From NCBI GenBank assembly GCA_947626095.1, contig CANQQV010000016.1, positions 1 to 33,523 of the forward strand: a DNA stretch of 33,523 bases. Direction: 5' to 3'. This document shows, piece by piece, positions 21,041 to 29,679 of this stretch (positions are counted from its first letter, which is position 1; each line of letters opens with the position of its first letter). The notes beneath the pieces were generated by a model that made no database searches, was not told the DNA's origin, and was given only the letters and a program-made list of their open reading frames with translations. Made by a program: the position numbers and the translations under genes. The stretch comes from an uncultured Bacilli bacterium (GTDB lineage: Bacteria > Bacillota_I > Bacilli_A > RF39 > UBA660).

Positions 21041-23116
21041 TTATAATCTTTCTTTAATAATATTTTTACTAGAATAATAAGTAATTAAGAAATATCCACC
21101 ATAGATAATGACTAAAATAATAGCCGTAATAATAATTGATGGTAGTAATTCCTCATTACCAAAGACTTCTAATATTTGCATAGCAAACATAATACCAAAG
21201 ATAGAATGAATTAAAGCTAAAAGTAAAGGAAGCGCAAAGAAGATAGCTATTTGTCTAAATAAAGCTTTATTAATTAATTTTTCATCAGCACCTAGTTTTC
21301 TAATCATTCTAAAACGTTCTTTATTATCACTACTTTCAGATAATTCTTTTAATCCTAAGATAGCTGCACTACTAATTAAGAAAATAATGCCTAAATATAG
21401 ACCGATAAAAGTTACCATTGCTGATAAGCCAACGGTCGCTTCTTTAATCGATAATTTAGTTGAACCACTAGGAAGTAAATAAGTATTGGTTCTTTCATCA
21501 TTATCTAATTTATTAATCCTATTTTCGATTTCAGTTATTTCATCTTTATCAGTTGTTTTATAATTACCAATTAAATGATTATAAACTTTATAATCTTCAT
21601 CAATAACATTGTCAGGTACTAAGATAATCCCAGTATTAATATGGTTACTAGACATTTCTAAGAATCCTTCTTGGCAAGAATCATATTTAGGTTTTAAGGT
21701 ATGACCAAATAAATTAATTTTTTCATGATTAGCTAAAGCAAGATTTCTTATTTTAACCATTGATTCAAAATCAGCAACGATTATATATTCGTCGTCTTTT
21801 AAAGAATACTCTTTTATACCATAAAATTTAGCAGCTTTATTATAATCACTAATTTTCATTATTTCTTCTTTAGTATCGTAAGCTAAGAAAGGAAAACTTT
21901 TTTTAACATCATCTAATAAGGATCCTAAAGTATCATTCATTGTTAAATCTGGGGTAGCATAAGTATTAACTTCAACATATTCTTTAAAATAAGAAGTAAT
22001 ATCAAAGTCAAATAACTCAAACATTTCTTTAACGGTATAATGAGAAGTTTTAATTTGCGAATCGTTATAACCATATTTACGATAACTTTCATAGTATCTA
22101 TCCATATTCATATTTTGCGTAAAGATAGCATCAGCTGGAGCTAACTCTTTAATGTTGGCATTCATTGAGTTTTTCATTGTAAAGCAAGATGATAATAAAC
22201 AGATAGTTACAAATAACATTAAACAGATGATTGTCGTTGAAAAAACGGTTGTATTTATTTTGCTAGAAAATTGTCTTAGGGTAAAACTATTTAAACCTTT
22301 ATAGTAATATTTTTTTAGACTTTGAACAATTCTTAAAATTAAACCGGATAATGACCAAAAGATAAAGAAAGTTGATACGACACCCATAATAATTGGGACC
22401 ATAGCATCTTCAACATCTTGTAAGGTTAAGAAATCATGCGTAACTATGTAATAAGCTTTACCAAGAATAATACAAGATATAATAAAAATAATTATACATA
22501 GATAAGGATTTTTTAACTTTATTGTTTCACTTGCTTTAGCTCCACTTAGTAAATCAATTAACTTACACTTACTAACACTTATCGTATTAAAAATCATAAC
22601 AATTAGATACATAATACTAAAATAGATGATTGTCTTAAGACATGATGTGCTAGAAAAGACAAAAGTAAATTTGGTTAAATCAGCTTCAAACATATTAGCG
22701 ACAACTAAACTCATAACTTGAGATAGAAGTATACCAATACCTAAACCAACTATTAAAGATAAAATACCAATAAATAGCGTTTCAAAAAATAAGATTAAAG
22801 ATATTTTTCTTTTACTCATCCCTAAAGTTAGATAAATACCAAATTCTTTATTTCGTCTTTTCATTAAAAATCTTGTAGCATAGATAATTAGAAAGCCTAA
22901 GATAAAAGAAATAAAGACACTGACACCTGATAACATAGTCATCATAAGTTCAATTAAATCAGCCGTTGATGAAAAAACATCCATCATAACAGTTTGACTA
23001 TCTAAGGCATTAAAGACATAAAAGATAGAAATACCAAGAATAAGCGTAAAAAAGTAGATGGCATAGTCTTTAATACTTTTCTTGATATTTTTAAGGGATA
23101 ACTTACAAAGCATCAT
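21041..23116 (-). CDS. BceB-type ABC permease (peptide sensing/detoxification)
   Basis: A 691-residue permease with the BceB layout: ten predicted helices, two FtsX modules and a large extracellular domain between TM7 and TM8 (about 315-560). The RRNKEFGIYLTLGMSKRKISL motif follows TM2. BceB-type permeases free lipid II-cycle targets from antimicrobial peptides and signal transporter flux to a partner kinase. Its start overlaps the ATPase stop by 14 bp; a second ATG follows at once, so the exact first Met is uncertain by one codon. The adjacent kinase without an extracellular sensor domain fits a Bce module. Confidence 0.93.
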   Translation of the reverse strand: MMLCKLSLKNIKKSIKDYAIYFFTLILGISIFYVFNALDSQTVMMDVFSSTADLIELMMTMLSGVSVFISFILGFLIIYATRFLMKRRNKEFGIYLTLGMSKRKISLILFFETLFIGILSLIVGLGIGILLSQVMSLVVANMFEADLTKFTFVFSSTSCLKTIIYFSIMYLIVMIFNTISVSKCKLIDLLSGAKASETIKLKNPYLCIIIFIISCIILGKAYYIVTHDFLTLQDVEDAMVPIIMGVVSTFFIFWSLSGLILRIVQSLKKYYYKGLNSFTLRQFSSKINTTVFSTTIICLMLFVTICLLSSCFTMKNSMNANIKELAPADAIFTQNMNMDRYYESYRKYGYNDSQIKTSHYTVKEMFELFDFDITSYFKEYVEVNTYATPDLTMNDTLGSLLDDVKKSFPFLAYDTKEEIMKISDYNKAAKFYGIKEYSLKDDEYIIVADFESMVKIRNLALANHEKINLFGHTLKPKYDSCQEGFLEMSSNHINTGIILVPDNVIDEDYKVYNHLIGNYKTTDKDEITEIENRINKLDNDERTNTYLLPSGSTKLSIKEATVGLSAMVTFIGLYLGIIFLISSAAILGLKELSESSDNKERFRMIRKLGADEKLINKALFRQIAIFFALPLLLALIHSIFGIMFAMQILEVFGNEELLPSIIITAIILVIIYGGYFLITYYSSKNIIKERL

Positions 23117-23867
23117 TTAAATCGCCACCAAGTAAAGTTACAACATCGATAATCTTATCAAAAAATTCTTTACGAGAATCATCACCTTTACGAATCTCTT
23201 TAAAAATTTTACCATCTTTGATAAAAATTACTCTTCTAGCATAACTAGCAGTAAAGGCATCATGTGTAACCATTAGAATAGTTGCACCTAGTTCATCTAA
23301 ATAATTAAACTTTTCTAAAAGCATTTTTGAAGATTTAGAGTCTAGAGCACCGGTTGGTTCATCAGCTAAGACTAGTTTGGGTTCAGTAACAATAGCACGA
23401 GCTGAAGCGACACGTTGTTTTTGCCCACCACTCATTTGGTATGGATACTTATTTAAGACATCCTTAATATCAAGTTCGTTAGCGACTTTTTTAATTCTTT
23501 CTTCAATTTCTTTAACACTCATATTTTGAATAGATAAAGCAAGAGCAATATTTTCGTAAGCAGTTAAGGTATCTAATAAATTAAAATCTTGAAAGATAAA
23601 ACCCAACTCTTCTCTTCTAAATTTATTAAGATCATTACCTTTAAGTTTGGTAATATCAACTCCTCCAACATAGATATGACCAGCAGTTACTTTATCGATT
23701 GTTCCAATACAATTTAAAAGAGTTGTCTTACCTGAACCGGATGCACCCATAATAGCAATGAATTCACCCTTTTCGACTTCAAATGATAAGTTATCAATAG
23801 CTTTAGTTAAAGATGAACGACTACCATAGTATTTTTCTATTTTGTCAACTTTTAAAATATTTTCCAT
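23103..23867 (-). CDS. BceA-type ABC ATPase
   Basis: A 254-residue ATPase with Walker [11 protein letters not shown]-loop [14 protein letters not shown], signature MSGGQKQR, Walker [13 protein letters not shown] and switch His in [21 protein letters not shown] and the [12 protein letters not shown] run are typical of BceA/YxdL ATPases. It partners the overlapping permease. AAAGGAG precedes the ATG. The upstream intergenic region carries a predicted response-regulator box and promoter, so transporter induction is separate from the basal regulator transcript. Confidence 0.94.
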   Translation of the reverse strand: MENILKVDKIEKYYGSRSSLTKAIDNLSFEVEKGEFIAIMGASGSGKTTLLNCIGTIDKVTAGHIYVGGVDITKLKGNDLNKFRREELGFIFQDFNLLDTLTAYENIALALSIQNMSVKEIEERIKKVANELDIKDVLNKYPYQMSGGQKQRVASARAIVTEPKLVLADEPTGALDSKSSKMLLEKFNYLDELGATILMVTHDAFTASYARRVIFIKDGKIFKEIRKGDDSRKEFFDKIIDVVTLLGGDLNDAL

Positions 23868-23891
23868 ATATATTTTCTCCTTTCAGTAACA

Positions 23892-23954
23892 ATAATAAGT
23901 TAAATAAACTATTTTGTCGTTCGTTTAATATTACAGAATATTACAATTTTGTAA
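23892..23954 (-). promoter_or_regulatory. BceR/YxdJ-type operator and ABC transporter promoter
   Basis: TTACA-AAAT-TGTAA (23954..23941, minus strand) exactly fits the TnACA-N4-TGTAA box of the BceR/PsdR/YxdJ regulator group. Twenty bases downstream is ACGACA (23920..23915), a 17-bp spacer and TATTAT (23897..23892). The weak -35 suits an activator-dependent promoter. Confidence 0.8.
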
Positions 23955-23956
23955 GT

Positions 23957-24976
23957 TTACTTTAAAACATCATAAAATTGGTCTTTAGCAAAAGTTATTA
24001 AGACCTTTGTATATTTATTGTAAGTAGATTCGATATTTATTTTATGACCTAGTTTATCACACATGTTTTTGGCAATGTATAACCCCATTCCGGTTGATAA
24101 GTGACCTTTTCGACCATTTTCCCCAGTAAATGATTTATCAAAGACTTGTTTTAAATCCGATTCTTTAATACCTATTCCATTATCTTCAATCGTTAAGATT
24201 ATACGATCCTTTTCTTCTTGAACAGAAATCTTGATATAAGAATTATTGATATTTCTTTTATATTTAATACTATTATTAATTATTTGATTTAAAATAAATT
24301 CTAACCATTTAGAATCAGTTAAGACTTTAACTTGGACATTATCTACTATGTAATCAATTTTATTTTCTAATAAGTCATCCATATTTTTTAGACCGACATT
24401 TTTAATAACTTGAGATAGATTTGTTTCTTTGATTAAATAATCTTTTTCGGCATTTTCACTTCGCGCATAATAAAGGACTTGATCAACATAATCTTCTAAC
24501 CTTTTTAATTGTAATCTAGTTTTTTTATCAAATGATTCTTGATGATTGTTACTCATTAAGACTAAAGAAGATAAAGGTATTTTTACTTCATGAATCCACA
24601 TTTCGATATATTCTTTAAAATCTTGGAGATGGTCTTCCATTAATCTTACATTTTCATTCATTGACTTATTAATTTCATATAAAGCTTGGTATAATAGTTC
24701 TCCTTCATAAAATTCAGGTTTAGTTAAGGTTTCTAAAACTAAATAACTCTTATCTAGGACTTCAATGTTAGCTAGTAAGTCAGTATAAAATTTTCTTTTA
24801 CGAAAATAAGGAATTAAGATAATAAGTAAAAGAAAAATAAGATAAATAAATGATGAAGATATAATAACGGATTTTGGGACTTTAAAAGCTAAAAAGATAA
24901 GAAGATTAAGCATATAACAAATAATAAAAATGAGAAAGATATATAGTTTATCTTTTAAATATTTACTAAATTTCAT
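23957..24976 (-). CDS. BceS/YxdK-type intramembrane-sensing histidine kinase
   Basis: A 339-residue kinase with two N-terminal helices (about 10-31 and 36-58) and almost no extracellular loop, as in BceS kinases, which read the state of their transporter rather than the peptide. The phosphoacceptor is His129 in MWIHEVKIPLSSL; catalytic boxes include NQIINNSIKYK, EDNGIGI and STGMGLYIAKN. Its ATG overlaps the response regulator stop (ATGA), giving coupled translation. Likely input is flux through the downstream ABC transporter. Confidence 0.93.
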   Translation of the reverse strand: MKFSKYLKDKLYIFLIFIICYMLNLLIFLAFKVPKSVIISSSFIYLIFLLLIILIPYFRKRKFYTDLLANIEVLDKSYLVLETLTKPEFYEGELLYQALYEINKSMNENVRLMEDHLQDFKEYIEMWIHEVKIPLSSLVLMSNNHQESFDKKTRLQLKRLEDYVDQVLYYARSENAEKDYLIKETNLSQVIKNVGLKNMDDLLENKIDYIVDNVQVKVLTDSKWLEFILNQIINNSIKYKRNINNSYIKISVQEEKDRIILTIEDNGIGIKESDLKQVFDKSFTGENGRKGHLSTGMGLYIAKNMCDKLGHKINIESTYNKYTKVLITFAKDQFYDVLK

Positions 24977-25635
24977 AATAAGATATACCCCTGTCCTTTT
25001 CTAGTTTCAATCGCCTCTTCATAACCTATTTCTTTTAATTTAGCTCTTAGACGACTGATATTAACCGTTAAAGCATTATCATTAATAAATTCTTCATTAT
25101 TCCATAAATCTGTCATTAATTCATCACGTGTAACAATTTTATTTTGATGAGATAAAAGATATGAAAAAATTATCATTTCATTTTTAGTTAGAATTATTTC
25201 TTTATCAGCTTTTTTTAATAAACCTTTTTGTAAGTTTACGGTTAAATCTTTATATATTAAAATGTTAGAATTGTTATTACTTCTTTTTAAGACAGCCCCA
25301 ATACGCAAAAGAAGTATATTGGGATTATAAGGTTTGGTTATGTAGTCATCAGCACCATAAGAAATAGATAACGCTTCATCAGTTAAGTTATTTTTACTAG
25401 TAACCATAATTACTGGAATATTAGATTTTTTACGTAAATTTTGCAGTAAGACTTCACCATTGGTGTATGGAATATTAATATCTAATAAGATTAAATCAGG
25501 TTTAAGATGTAATATTTCTTCAAGAGCATTGGCATAATTGTCTAGAATATAAGATTCATAACCACTATTATCTAATAAAGATTTTAATTCATTACTTATT
25601 AAGGTATCGTCTTCAATAATCATTATTTTGTACAT
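24973..25635 (-). CDS. BceR/YxdJ-type OmpR-family response regulator
   Basis: A 220-residue regulator with an acidic pocket (Asp9, Asp10), phosphoacceptor Asp52 in LILLDINIP, and the YGADDYITKPY segment. A C-terminal winged helix follows (TKNEMIIFSYLLSHQN to LTVNISRLRAKLKEIG). It probably binds the two TTACA-N4-TGTAA boxes at 23941-23954 and 25689-25702, activating the transporter and its own operon. Gene order with the kinase, ABC pair and YxeA supports a YxdJ-like system for cationic peptides; the inducer is not deducible. Confidence 0.95.
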   Translation of the reverse strand: MYKIMIIEDDTLISNELKSLLDNSGYESYILDNYANALEEILHLKPDLILLDINIPYTNGEVLLQNLRKKSNIPVIMVTSKNNLTDEALSISYGADDYITKPYNPNILLLRIGAVLKRSNNNSNILIYKDLTVNLQKGLLKKADKEIILTKNEMIIFSYLLSHQNKIVTRDELMTDLWNNEEFINDNALTVNISRLRAKLKEIGYEEAIETRKGQGYILL

Positions 25636-25659
25636 AGGAAAGATTCCTTTCTAATATTT

Positions 25660-25702
25660 ATTATACTACCATAGATTTTTTCTTTACCTTACATTTTTGT
25701 AA
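25660..25702 (-). promoter_or_regulatory. BceR/YxdJ-type operator and regulator promoter
   Basis: A second exact box, TTACA-AAAA-TGTAA (25702..25689, minus strand), lies next to a promoter with TATAAT (25665..25660). Seventeen bases upstream of the -10 is GGTAAA, a poor -35 directly abutting the box, which suggests class-II style activation and autoregulation. Confidence 0.75.
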
Positions 25703-25703
25703 G

Positions 25704-25735
25704 ATTAAAAAAGATTATCTTTTCGGATAATCTTT
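25704..25735 (-). terminator. Terminator of dinD
   Basis: AAAGATTATC (25710-25719) pairs with GATAATCTTT (25726-25735) around a 6-nt loop, with a T-run on the minus strand. It insulates dinD from the two-component operon. Confidence 0.8.
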
Positions 25736-25772
25736 GCCTTCTTCTTGGTAGGAAACTAGAATTTTTTCAAAT

Positions 25773-26615
25773 CTATTGCTTAATATTTCCTATAAGTCTT
25801 CGTTGCTTTTCCTTCTCTAACTCTTTAAGACTTCTCTTAGGGGTTGGTAAATCTTCTGGCATTGTTCCACCTAACTCTTTTATTGTTTTTCTTATTTTAC
25901 TTCCAACTTTATAATGTGTTCTATTAGCTTCATTCTCTGTTTTAATATTATCTCTTTTTAATTTTTGCTCTGTTTGGGTAATTCTAAATAAATTAGCAGC
26001 AAGTTCTTCACTACCCATATTATCTAATATATCTTCTCGATATCTTAAACCTTTTCTTCTAGCAATGTCGTCAGCCGTTTCCCCATTATATAATCCTTTA
26101 TATCCAGAATTATGAAATTTATCAAAGTTTCTGACACCAGCATTTTTGGCAGCTATATTTAAAGAATAATTACCTTTTTTGGTTAGTTTTCTTTGATAAA
26201 ATCTCTTTTCATCTTCAGATAATTTACTATATTCTAACTCAGAGATTTCTTGCTTTCTTGTTTGAACAGCAAAATAGGTTTGCCCAAGTGCAACATTTTC
26301 TTTTCTGGGATCTGCATTTTGAACAATTAAGTAACAAGCATATCTAGATAACTCATAATCAGCTTGTTTTCTTTTTGCTCCTGAACCGATTTCTACCATT
26401 TTTCCCACCTGGGAAAAATGGTCATCAATAAGATTATTACTTTTTTCACAAGCTATTTTAGCATTATCTATAACATTATTGAATTTATCCCATCTTTTAT
26501 ATTCAAGTGCTATCATTAACTCTCTGGCTTCCCAATATTCGTTTCCTTCCTCATCAATATGTTTGATTTTTTCAAATGTTTTAGTTGTTTTTTCAATTTT
26601 CATAGTTTCTTTCAT
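25773..26615 (-). CDS. dinD: DNA-damage-inducible protein D
   Basis: A 280-residue DinD-family protein. The N-terminal part (WEARELMIALEYKRWDKFNNVI, GAKRKQADYELSRYACYLIVQNADPRK) resembles the BRO/KilA-like N domain, and GLYNGETADDIARRKGLRYREDILDNMGSEELAANLFRITQTEQKL is the conserved DinD core. E. coli DinD (OrfJ) is SOS-induced and inhibits RecA-mediated strand exchange. A near-perfect Firmicute LexA box overlaps its promoter. It is a single-gene unit with its own terminator between two operons. DinD genes are scattered among bacteria and often horizontally acquired. Confidence 0.93.
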   Translation of the reverse strand: MKETMKIEKTTKTFEKIKHIDEEGNEYWEARELMIALEYKRWDKFNNVIDNAKIACEKSNNLIDDHFSQVGKMVEIGSGAKRKQADYELSRYACYLIVQNADPRKENVALGQTYFAVQTRKQEISELEYSKLSEDEKRFYQRKLTKKGNYSLNIAAKNAGVRNFDKFHNSGYKGLYNGETADDIARRKGLRYREDILDNMGSEELAANLFRITQTEQKLKRDNIKTENEANRTHYKVGSKIRKTIKELGGTMPEDLPTPKRSLKELEKEKQRRLIGNIKQ

Positions 26616-26647
26616 TTAAATTTTCCCCCATCTTATCACTTATTAAC

Positions 26648-26676
26648 ATTTTATCATTAAAACATTTGTTCGTCAA
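26648..26676 (-). promoter_or_regulatory. LexA-controlled dinD promoter
   Basis: TTGACG (26676..26671), 17-bp spacer and TAAAAT (26653..26648). CGAACAAATGTTTT (26672..26659) matches the B. subtilis LexA box CGAACRNRYGTTYC at 13 of 14 positions. It overlaps the -35 and spacer, an ideal repressor position. Confidence 0.85.
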
Positions 26677-26714
26677 TATATTTTGTTATATTTTTGATAC
26701 AAAGATATTTTTGT

Positions 26715-26742
26715 AAAAAAAACAAACCTTACAACCGGTTTG
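26715..26742 (-). terminator. Terminator of redox operon
   Basis: CAAACC (26723-26728) pairs with GGTTTG (26737-26742) around an 8-nt loop. A run of eight T follows on the minus strand, just past the cupin stop codon. Confidence 0.8.
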
Positions 26743-26755
26743 CTTTCTAATTTTT

Positions 26756-27184
26756 TTAATTATCTAATTTGTTATATTCTTCATCTGTTACAGGTTCTAA
26801 CCACTCGTTTGATGTTTCTTCACCTGGTACTTCGACAGCAATATGGCTGAACCAAGAGTCTTTTCTTGCACCATGCCAATGTTTAACATTAGCTGGTATT
26901 ACCACAATATCACCAGGAGATAATTTTTGGGCTTCCTTACCTTCTTCTTGGTAGTATCCATATCCCGCTGTACAAATTAAGACTTGTCCTCCACCTGATT
27001 TAGCATGATGAATATGCCAATTATTACGACAACCTGGTTCAAATGTTACATTAGCAAAACTAATACCGTTTTCAGTCTTGGCAATAGGATTTAAATAACT
27101 ATTACCTGTAAAATACTTAGCATAAGCATCGTTAGGATTCCCTAGGCCAAAAACATTTAATTTATCAAATTCTTCTTTATTCAT
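26756..27184 (-). CDS. Single-domain cupin protein
   Basis: About 142 residues forming one cupin barrel. Motif 1 is FEPGCRNNWHIHHAKSGGGQVLICTAGYG, giving HxH metal ligands, and motif 2 is LSPGDIVVIPANVKHWHGA with the third His. Cupins of this type often accompany CMD-family proteins in detoxification operons. An ATG at 27199 would add five residues, but GGAAGTGA lies within that stretch and is correctly spaced for the ATG at 27184. It overlaps the CMD gene end by 8 bp and is the last gene of the MerR operon. Confidence 0.88.
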   Translation of the reverse strand: MNKEEFDKLNVFGLGNPNDAYAKYFTGNSYLNPIAKTENGISFANVTFEPGCRNNWHIHHAKSGGGQVLICTAGYGYYQEEGKEAQKLSPGDIVVIPANVKHWHGARKDSWFSHIAVEVPGEETSNEWLEPVTDEEYNKLDN

Positions 27185-27506
27185 TTTTATCACTTCCATA
27201 TACTTCCTCTATTAAAGGAAATGTACTCCATGCTTTAGGCCAGCCACAGTAAAAAGCTAATTGAGTTACTGTTTCAACAACTTCTTCTTTGGTAAGCCCA
27301 TGTTCTTTTCCCATTACTAAATGAGCTTTTAATTGGGGATATAATCCTTGAGCAAATAAAGCTGAGATAGTTATTAAACTTCTATCTCTTGGGGATAACT
27401 TATCCTCTCTACTCCATACCTCCCCAAATAGTACATCATCATTTAATTCAGCAAACAAAGGGGCTATATTACCTAATTGTTCTCTACCAGCTGTTTGTTT
27501 TTTCAT
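27177..27506 (-). CDS. Carboxymuconolactone decarboxylase-family protein
   Basis: A 109-residue all-helical CMD/AhpD-like protein: REQLGNIAPLFAELNDDVLFGEVWSRE, LSPRDRSLITISALFAQGLYPQLKAHL and GLTKEEVVETVTQLAFYCGWPKAWS. The CxxC pair of AhpD peroxidases is missing, so it belongs to the gamma-CMD branch rather than the thiol peroxidase branch. The actual reaction is unknown. It is coupled to the cupin by an 8-bp overlap and follows the soluble flavodoxin gene in the same operon. Confidence 0.9.
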   Translation of the reverse strand: MKKQTAGREQLGNIAPLFAELNDDVLFGEVWSREDKLSPRDRSLITISALFAQGLYPQLKAHLVMGKEHGLTKEEVVETVTQLAFYCGWPKAWSTFPLIEEVYGSDKNE

Positions 27507-27539
27507 TATTCATTCTCCTTCTCTATACTTTTTAATTCC

Positions 27540-28007
27540 CTATATTATCCAATCTATTATATCACTATCTGATACACTACTTGATAATCTTTTAGCACTT
27601 ATAAAGTTAAGATTACTATATGTATTTTTTAAAGTATTAAAGCTATTATTTACACTTGTTCCACCTGATGTAGCAAAGACATAAATCTTTTTATTTTCAA
27701 GATTGTTTTCTTCAATAAATGTATTGATGATTGTTGGAGCTAAATCCCACCAGACAGGAAAACCAATTAAAATAGTATCATAATCATTTAAATTAGAAAC
27801 TTTATTTTTTACTTCTGGTCTTGATGATGGATTACTCATTTCAACTGATGATCTACTTTGTTTATTAGTCCAATCTAAATCTTCACTTGTATATTTATTT
27901 ACTGGTTCAATTTCAAATAAATCACCACCTGTAATATCAGTAATTTTACTTGCTACTCCTTTTGTTACACCACTAGCTGAAAAATAACTTACTAAAATCT
28001 TACTCAT
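27540..28007 (-). CDS. Flavodoxin (soluble)
   Basis: A 155-residue flavodoxin. The FMN phosphate loop YFSASGVTKGVA (TxT-like, residues 8-19), IEPVNKYTSEDLDW, ILIGFPVWWDLAP and ATSGGTSVNNS form the expected binding loops. It lacks any signal or anchor, so it should be cytoplasmic. Its closest relative here is the anchored flavodoxin gene immediately upstream, probably its paralog. It would carry electrons, or reduce quinone-like substrates, for the operon's detoxification enzymes; the partner is unknown. AAGGAGG precedes the ATG. Confidence 0.92.
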   Translation of the reverse strand: MSKILVSYFSASGVTKGVASKITDITGGDLFEIEPVNKYTSEDLDWTNKQSRSSVEMSNPSSRPEVKNKVSNLNDYDTILIGFPVWWDLAPTIINTFIEENNLENKKIYVFATSGGTSVNNSFNTLKNTYSNLNFISAKRLSSSVSDSDIIDWII

Positions 28008-28021
28008 AAATTCATTCCTCC

Positions 28022-28684
28022 TTAATATTTTAATCCATTAACCCAATTTTTTACTTCATCTTCAGTAGCACTAGATGAAAATCTTTTACCATCTATCCAA
28101 TTAACATTTTTATTATAATTTTTTAAAGTACTTAAACTTCCACTTATTCCAGTACTTCCAGATGTACAAAATGGAATAATTGTTTTACCATCTAAATTGT
28201 GATTATCTAAGAATGTTAAGATGATTTTTGGAACATCTCCCCACCAAATTGGATAACCTAAATAAATAACATCATAAGAATCAGTATTTATGTTATTAGA
28301 TATTGCAGGTCGTGCTTTAGAATCATTTTGTTCTTTATTAACTCTAGAATTATCATTTCCATAATTTAAATCACTATCAGTGTATTTTTCTTTTGGTACT
28401 ATTTCAATTAAATCACCATTTGTTGCATTTTTGATATATCCTGCAACTTTTTTAGTTGTACCTGTTGCGGAGAAATAAATGATAGCAACCTTTTTATCGT
28501 TAGTCGTCCCGTTGTCATTATCTTTTGTATTTTCTTCTTGTTGTTCATTACTATTTTGATTTTCAGCTGGATTTGTATTTGAATTAGTCGAAGATTCTTC
28601 TTTATTAGAATTTATAAACCAAAATCCAACCCCTACTGCAATTACTACTATTGCAACAATTAAAGCTATTATTTTTTTATTCAT
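28022..28684 (-). CDS. Membrane-anchored flavodoxin
   Basis: About 220 residues: KK, one membrane helix (5-24), a Ser/Asn/Glu/Asp-rich linker (25-66), then a flavodoxin domain with YFSATGTTKKVA, IEIVPKEKYTDSDLNYG, VIYLGYPIWWGDVP and CTSGSTGISGS. A TTG at 28714 would overlap the upstream gene. AGGAGG (28700..28695) fits the ATG at 28684, which I chose. Positive-inside charges place the FMN domain outside the cell, unusual for a flavodoxin. Alternatively the N terminus is a cleaved export signal, with the same outcome. It lies between the anchored aldo/keto reductase and the soluble flavodoxin. Confidence 0.88.
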   Translation of the reverse strand: MNKKIIALIVAIVVIAVGVGFWFINSNKEESSTNSNTNPAENQNSNEQQEENTKDNDNGTTNDKKVAIIYFSATGTTKKVAGYIKNATNGDLIEIVPKEKYTDSDLNYGNDNSRVNKEQNDSKARPAISNNINTDSYDVIYLGYPIWWGDVPKIILTFLDNHNLDGKTIIPFCTSGSTGISGSLSTLKNYNKNVNWIDGKRFSSSATEDEVKNWVNGLKY

Positions 28685-28704
28685 AATATTATAACCTCCT
28701 ATTT

Positions 28705-29679
28705 TTAATACCAATCATGTTTTTCATTTCTATCTAAAGAATTTATTTTTTGCATTTCTTCTTCTGTTAATTCAAATCCATAAATATCCGTATTTTCTTT
28801 AATGTGTTCTGGATTAGATGAACCAGGAATTACTACTACACCTTTTTGTAAATTCCAACGAAGGATTACTTGGGCTGCTGATACATTATGATTATTAGCT
28901 ATTTCAACAATTGTTTCATTATTTAATAGTTCACTAGTATGACCTCTTCCACCAAATGGATACCAACCTTGAACGACAATACCTAAGTTTTGAATAAATG
29001 GTATAACATCATTTTCTTGATAAAATGGATGAATTTCATTTTGCACAAGAGCAGGAATAATATTTATTTTGGGAAGAAAATCATTTAATTCTTCAACATA
29101 CCAATTAGAAAGCCCTAAAGAATGAATCTTACCACTTTCAACGTATTTTTCCATCTCTTTATAGGCATTAACATCATTCGTACCTGGATGGTGTAAAAGC
29201 ATCATATCAATATAACCAATATCTAACTTCTTTAAAGCAAGTTCTATGGCTTCTTTAGGATTATTATATTGTGTAGGATATATTTTTGTTATTACAAATA
29301 TTTCTTCTCTAGGTATTCCTGAATCTCTAATTGCCTTTCCTATTTCTTCTTCGTTATCATACATATAAGCAGTATCAATTAAACGAACACCTGAAGCTAA
29401 AGCACTAGACACAGCATTATAACAAGTATCACCAGTTAAACTATATGTACCAAGTCCGTTTATTGGCATTTCATAGCCACTATTAAGTTTTACTGATTTG
29501 GTTTCAAAGTTAAAATTAGCAACATTTTCTGCATTTTCTAATTCAGTTATTATATTTTCATTCACTATCTTTTCATTCTCCTTTTGTTTTTCTTTACCAT
29601 TTAATAAAAAGAATATTCCAAATCCTATAATTAAAATGAGTATGATAGCAAGAATTATAAATATTATTTTCTTTCTCAT
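28705..29679 (-). CDS. Membrane-anchored aldo/keto reductase
   Basis: A 324-residue protein: basic MRKK, one membrane helix (5-26), a Lys/Glu/Asn linker (27-58), then an aldo/keto reductase barrel. The catalytic tetrad is present: Asp102 and Tyr107 in IDTAYMYDNEE, Lys132 in VITKIYP and His163 in LLHHPG. GLSNWYVEELNDFL and VVIPGSSNPEHIKEN match the NADPH-binding part. The predicted topology puts the barrel outside, where NADPH is not expected, so topology or cofactor use is unusual. Its ATG overlaps the interrupted hydrolase's original stop (ATGA). Confidence 0.9.
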   Translation of the reverse strand: MRKKIIFIILAIILILIIGFGIFFLLNGKEKQKENEKIVNENIITELENAENVANFNFETKSVKLNSGYEMPINGLGTYSLTGDTCYNAVSSALASGVRLIDTAYMYDNEEEIGKAIRDSGIPREEIFVITKIYPTQYNNPKEAIELALKKLDIGYIDMMLLHHPGTNDVNAYKEMEKYVESGKIHSLGLSNWYVEELNDFLPKINIIPALVQNEIHPFYQENDVIPFIQNLGIVVQGWYPFGGRGHTSELLNNETIVEIANNHNVSAAQVILRWNLQKGVVVIPGSSNPEHIKENTDIYGFELTEEEMQKINSLDRNEKHDWY

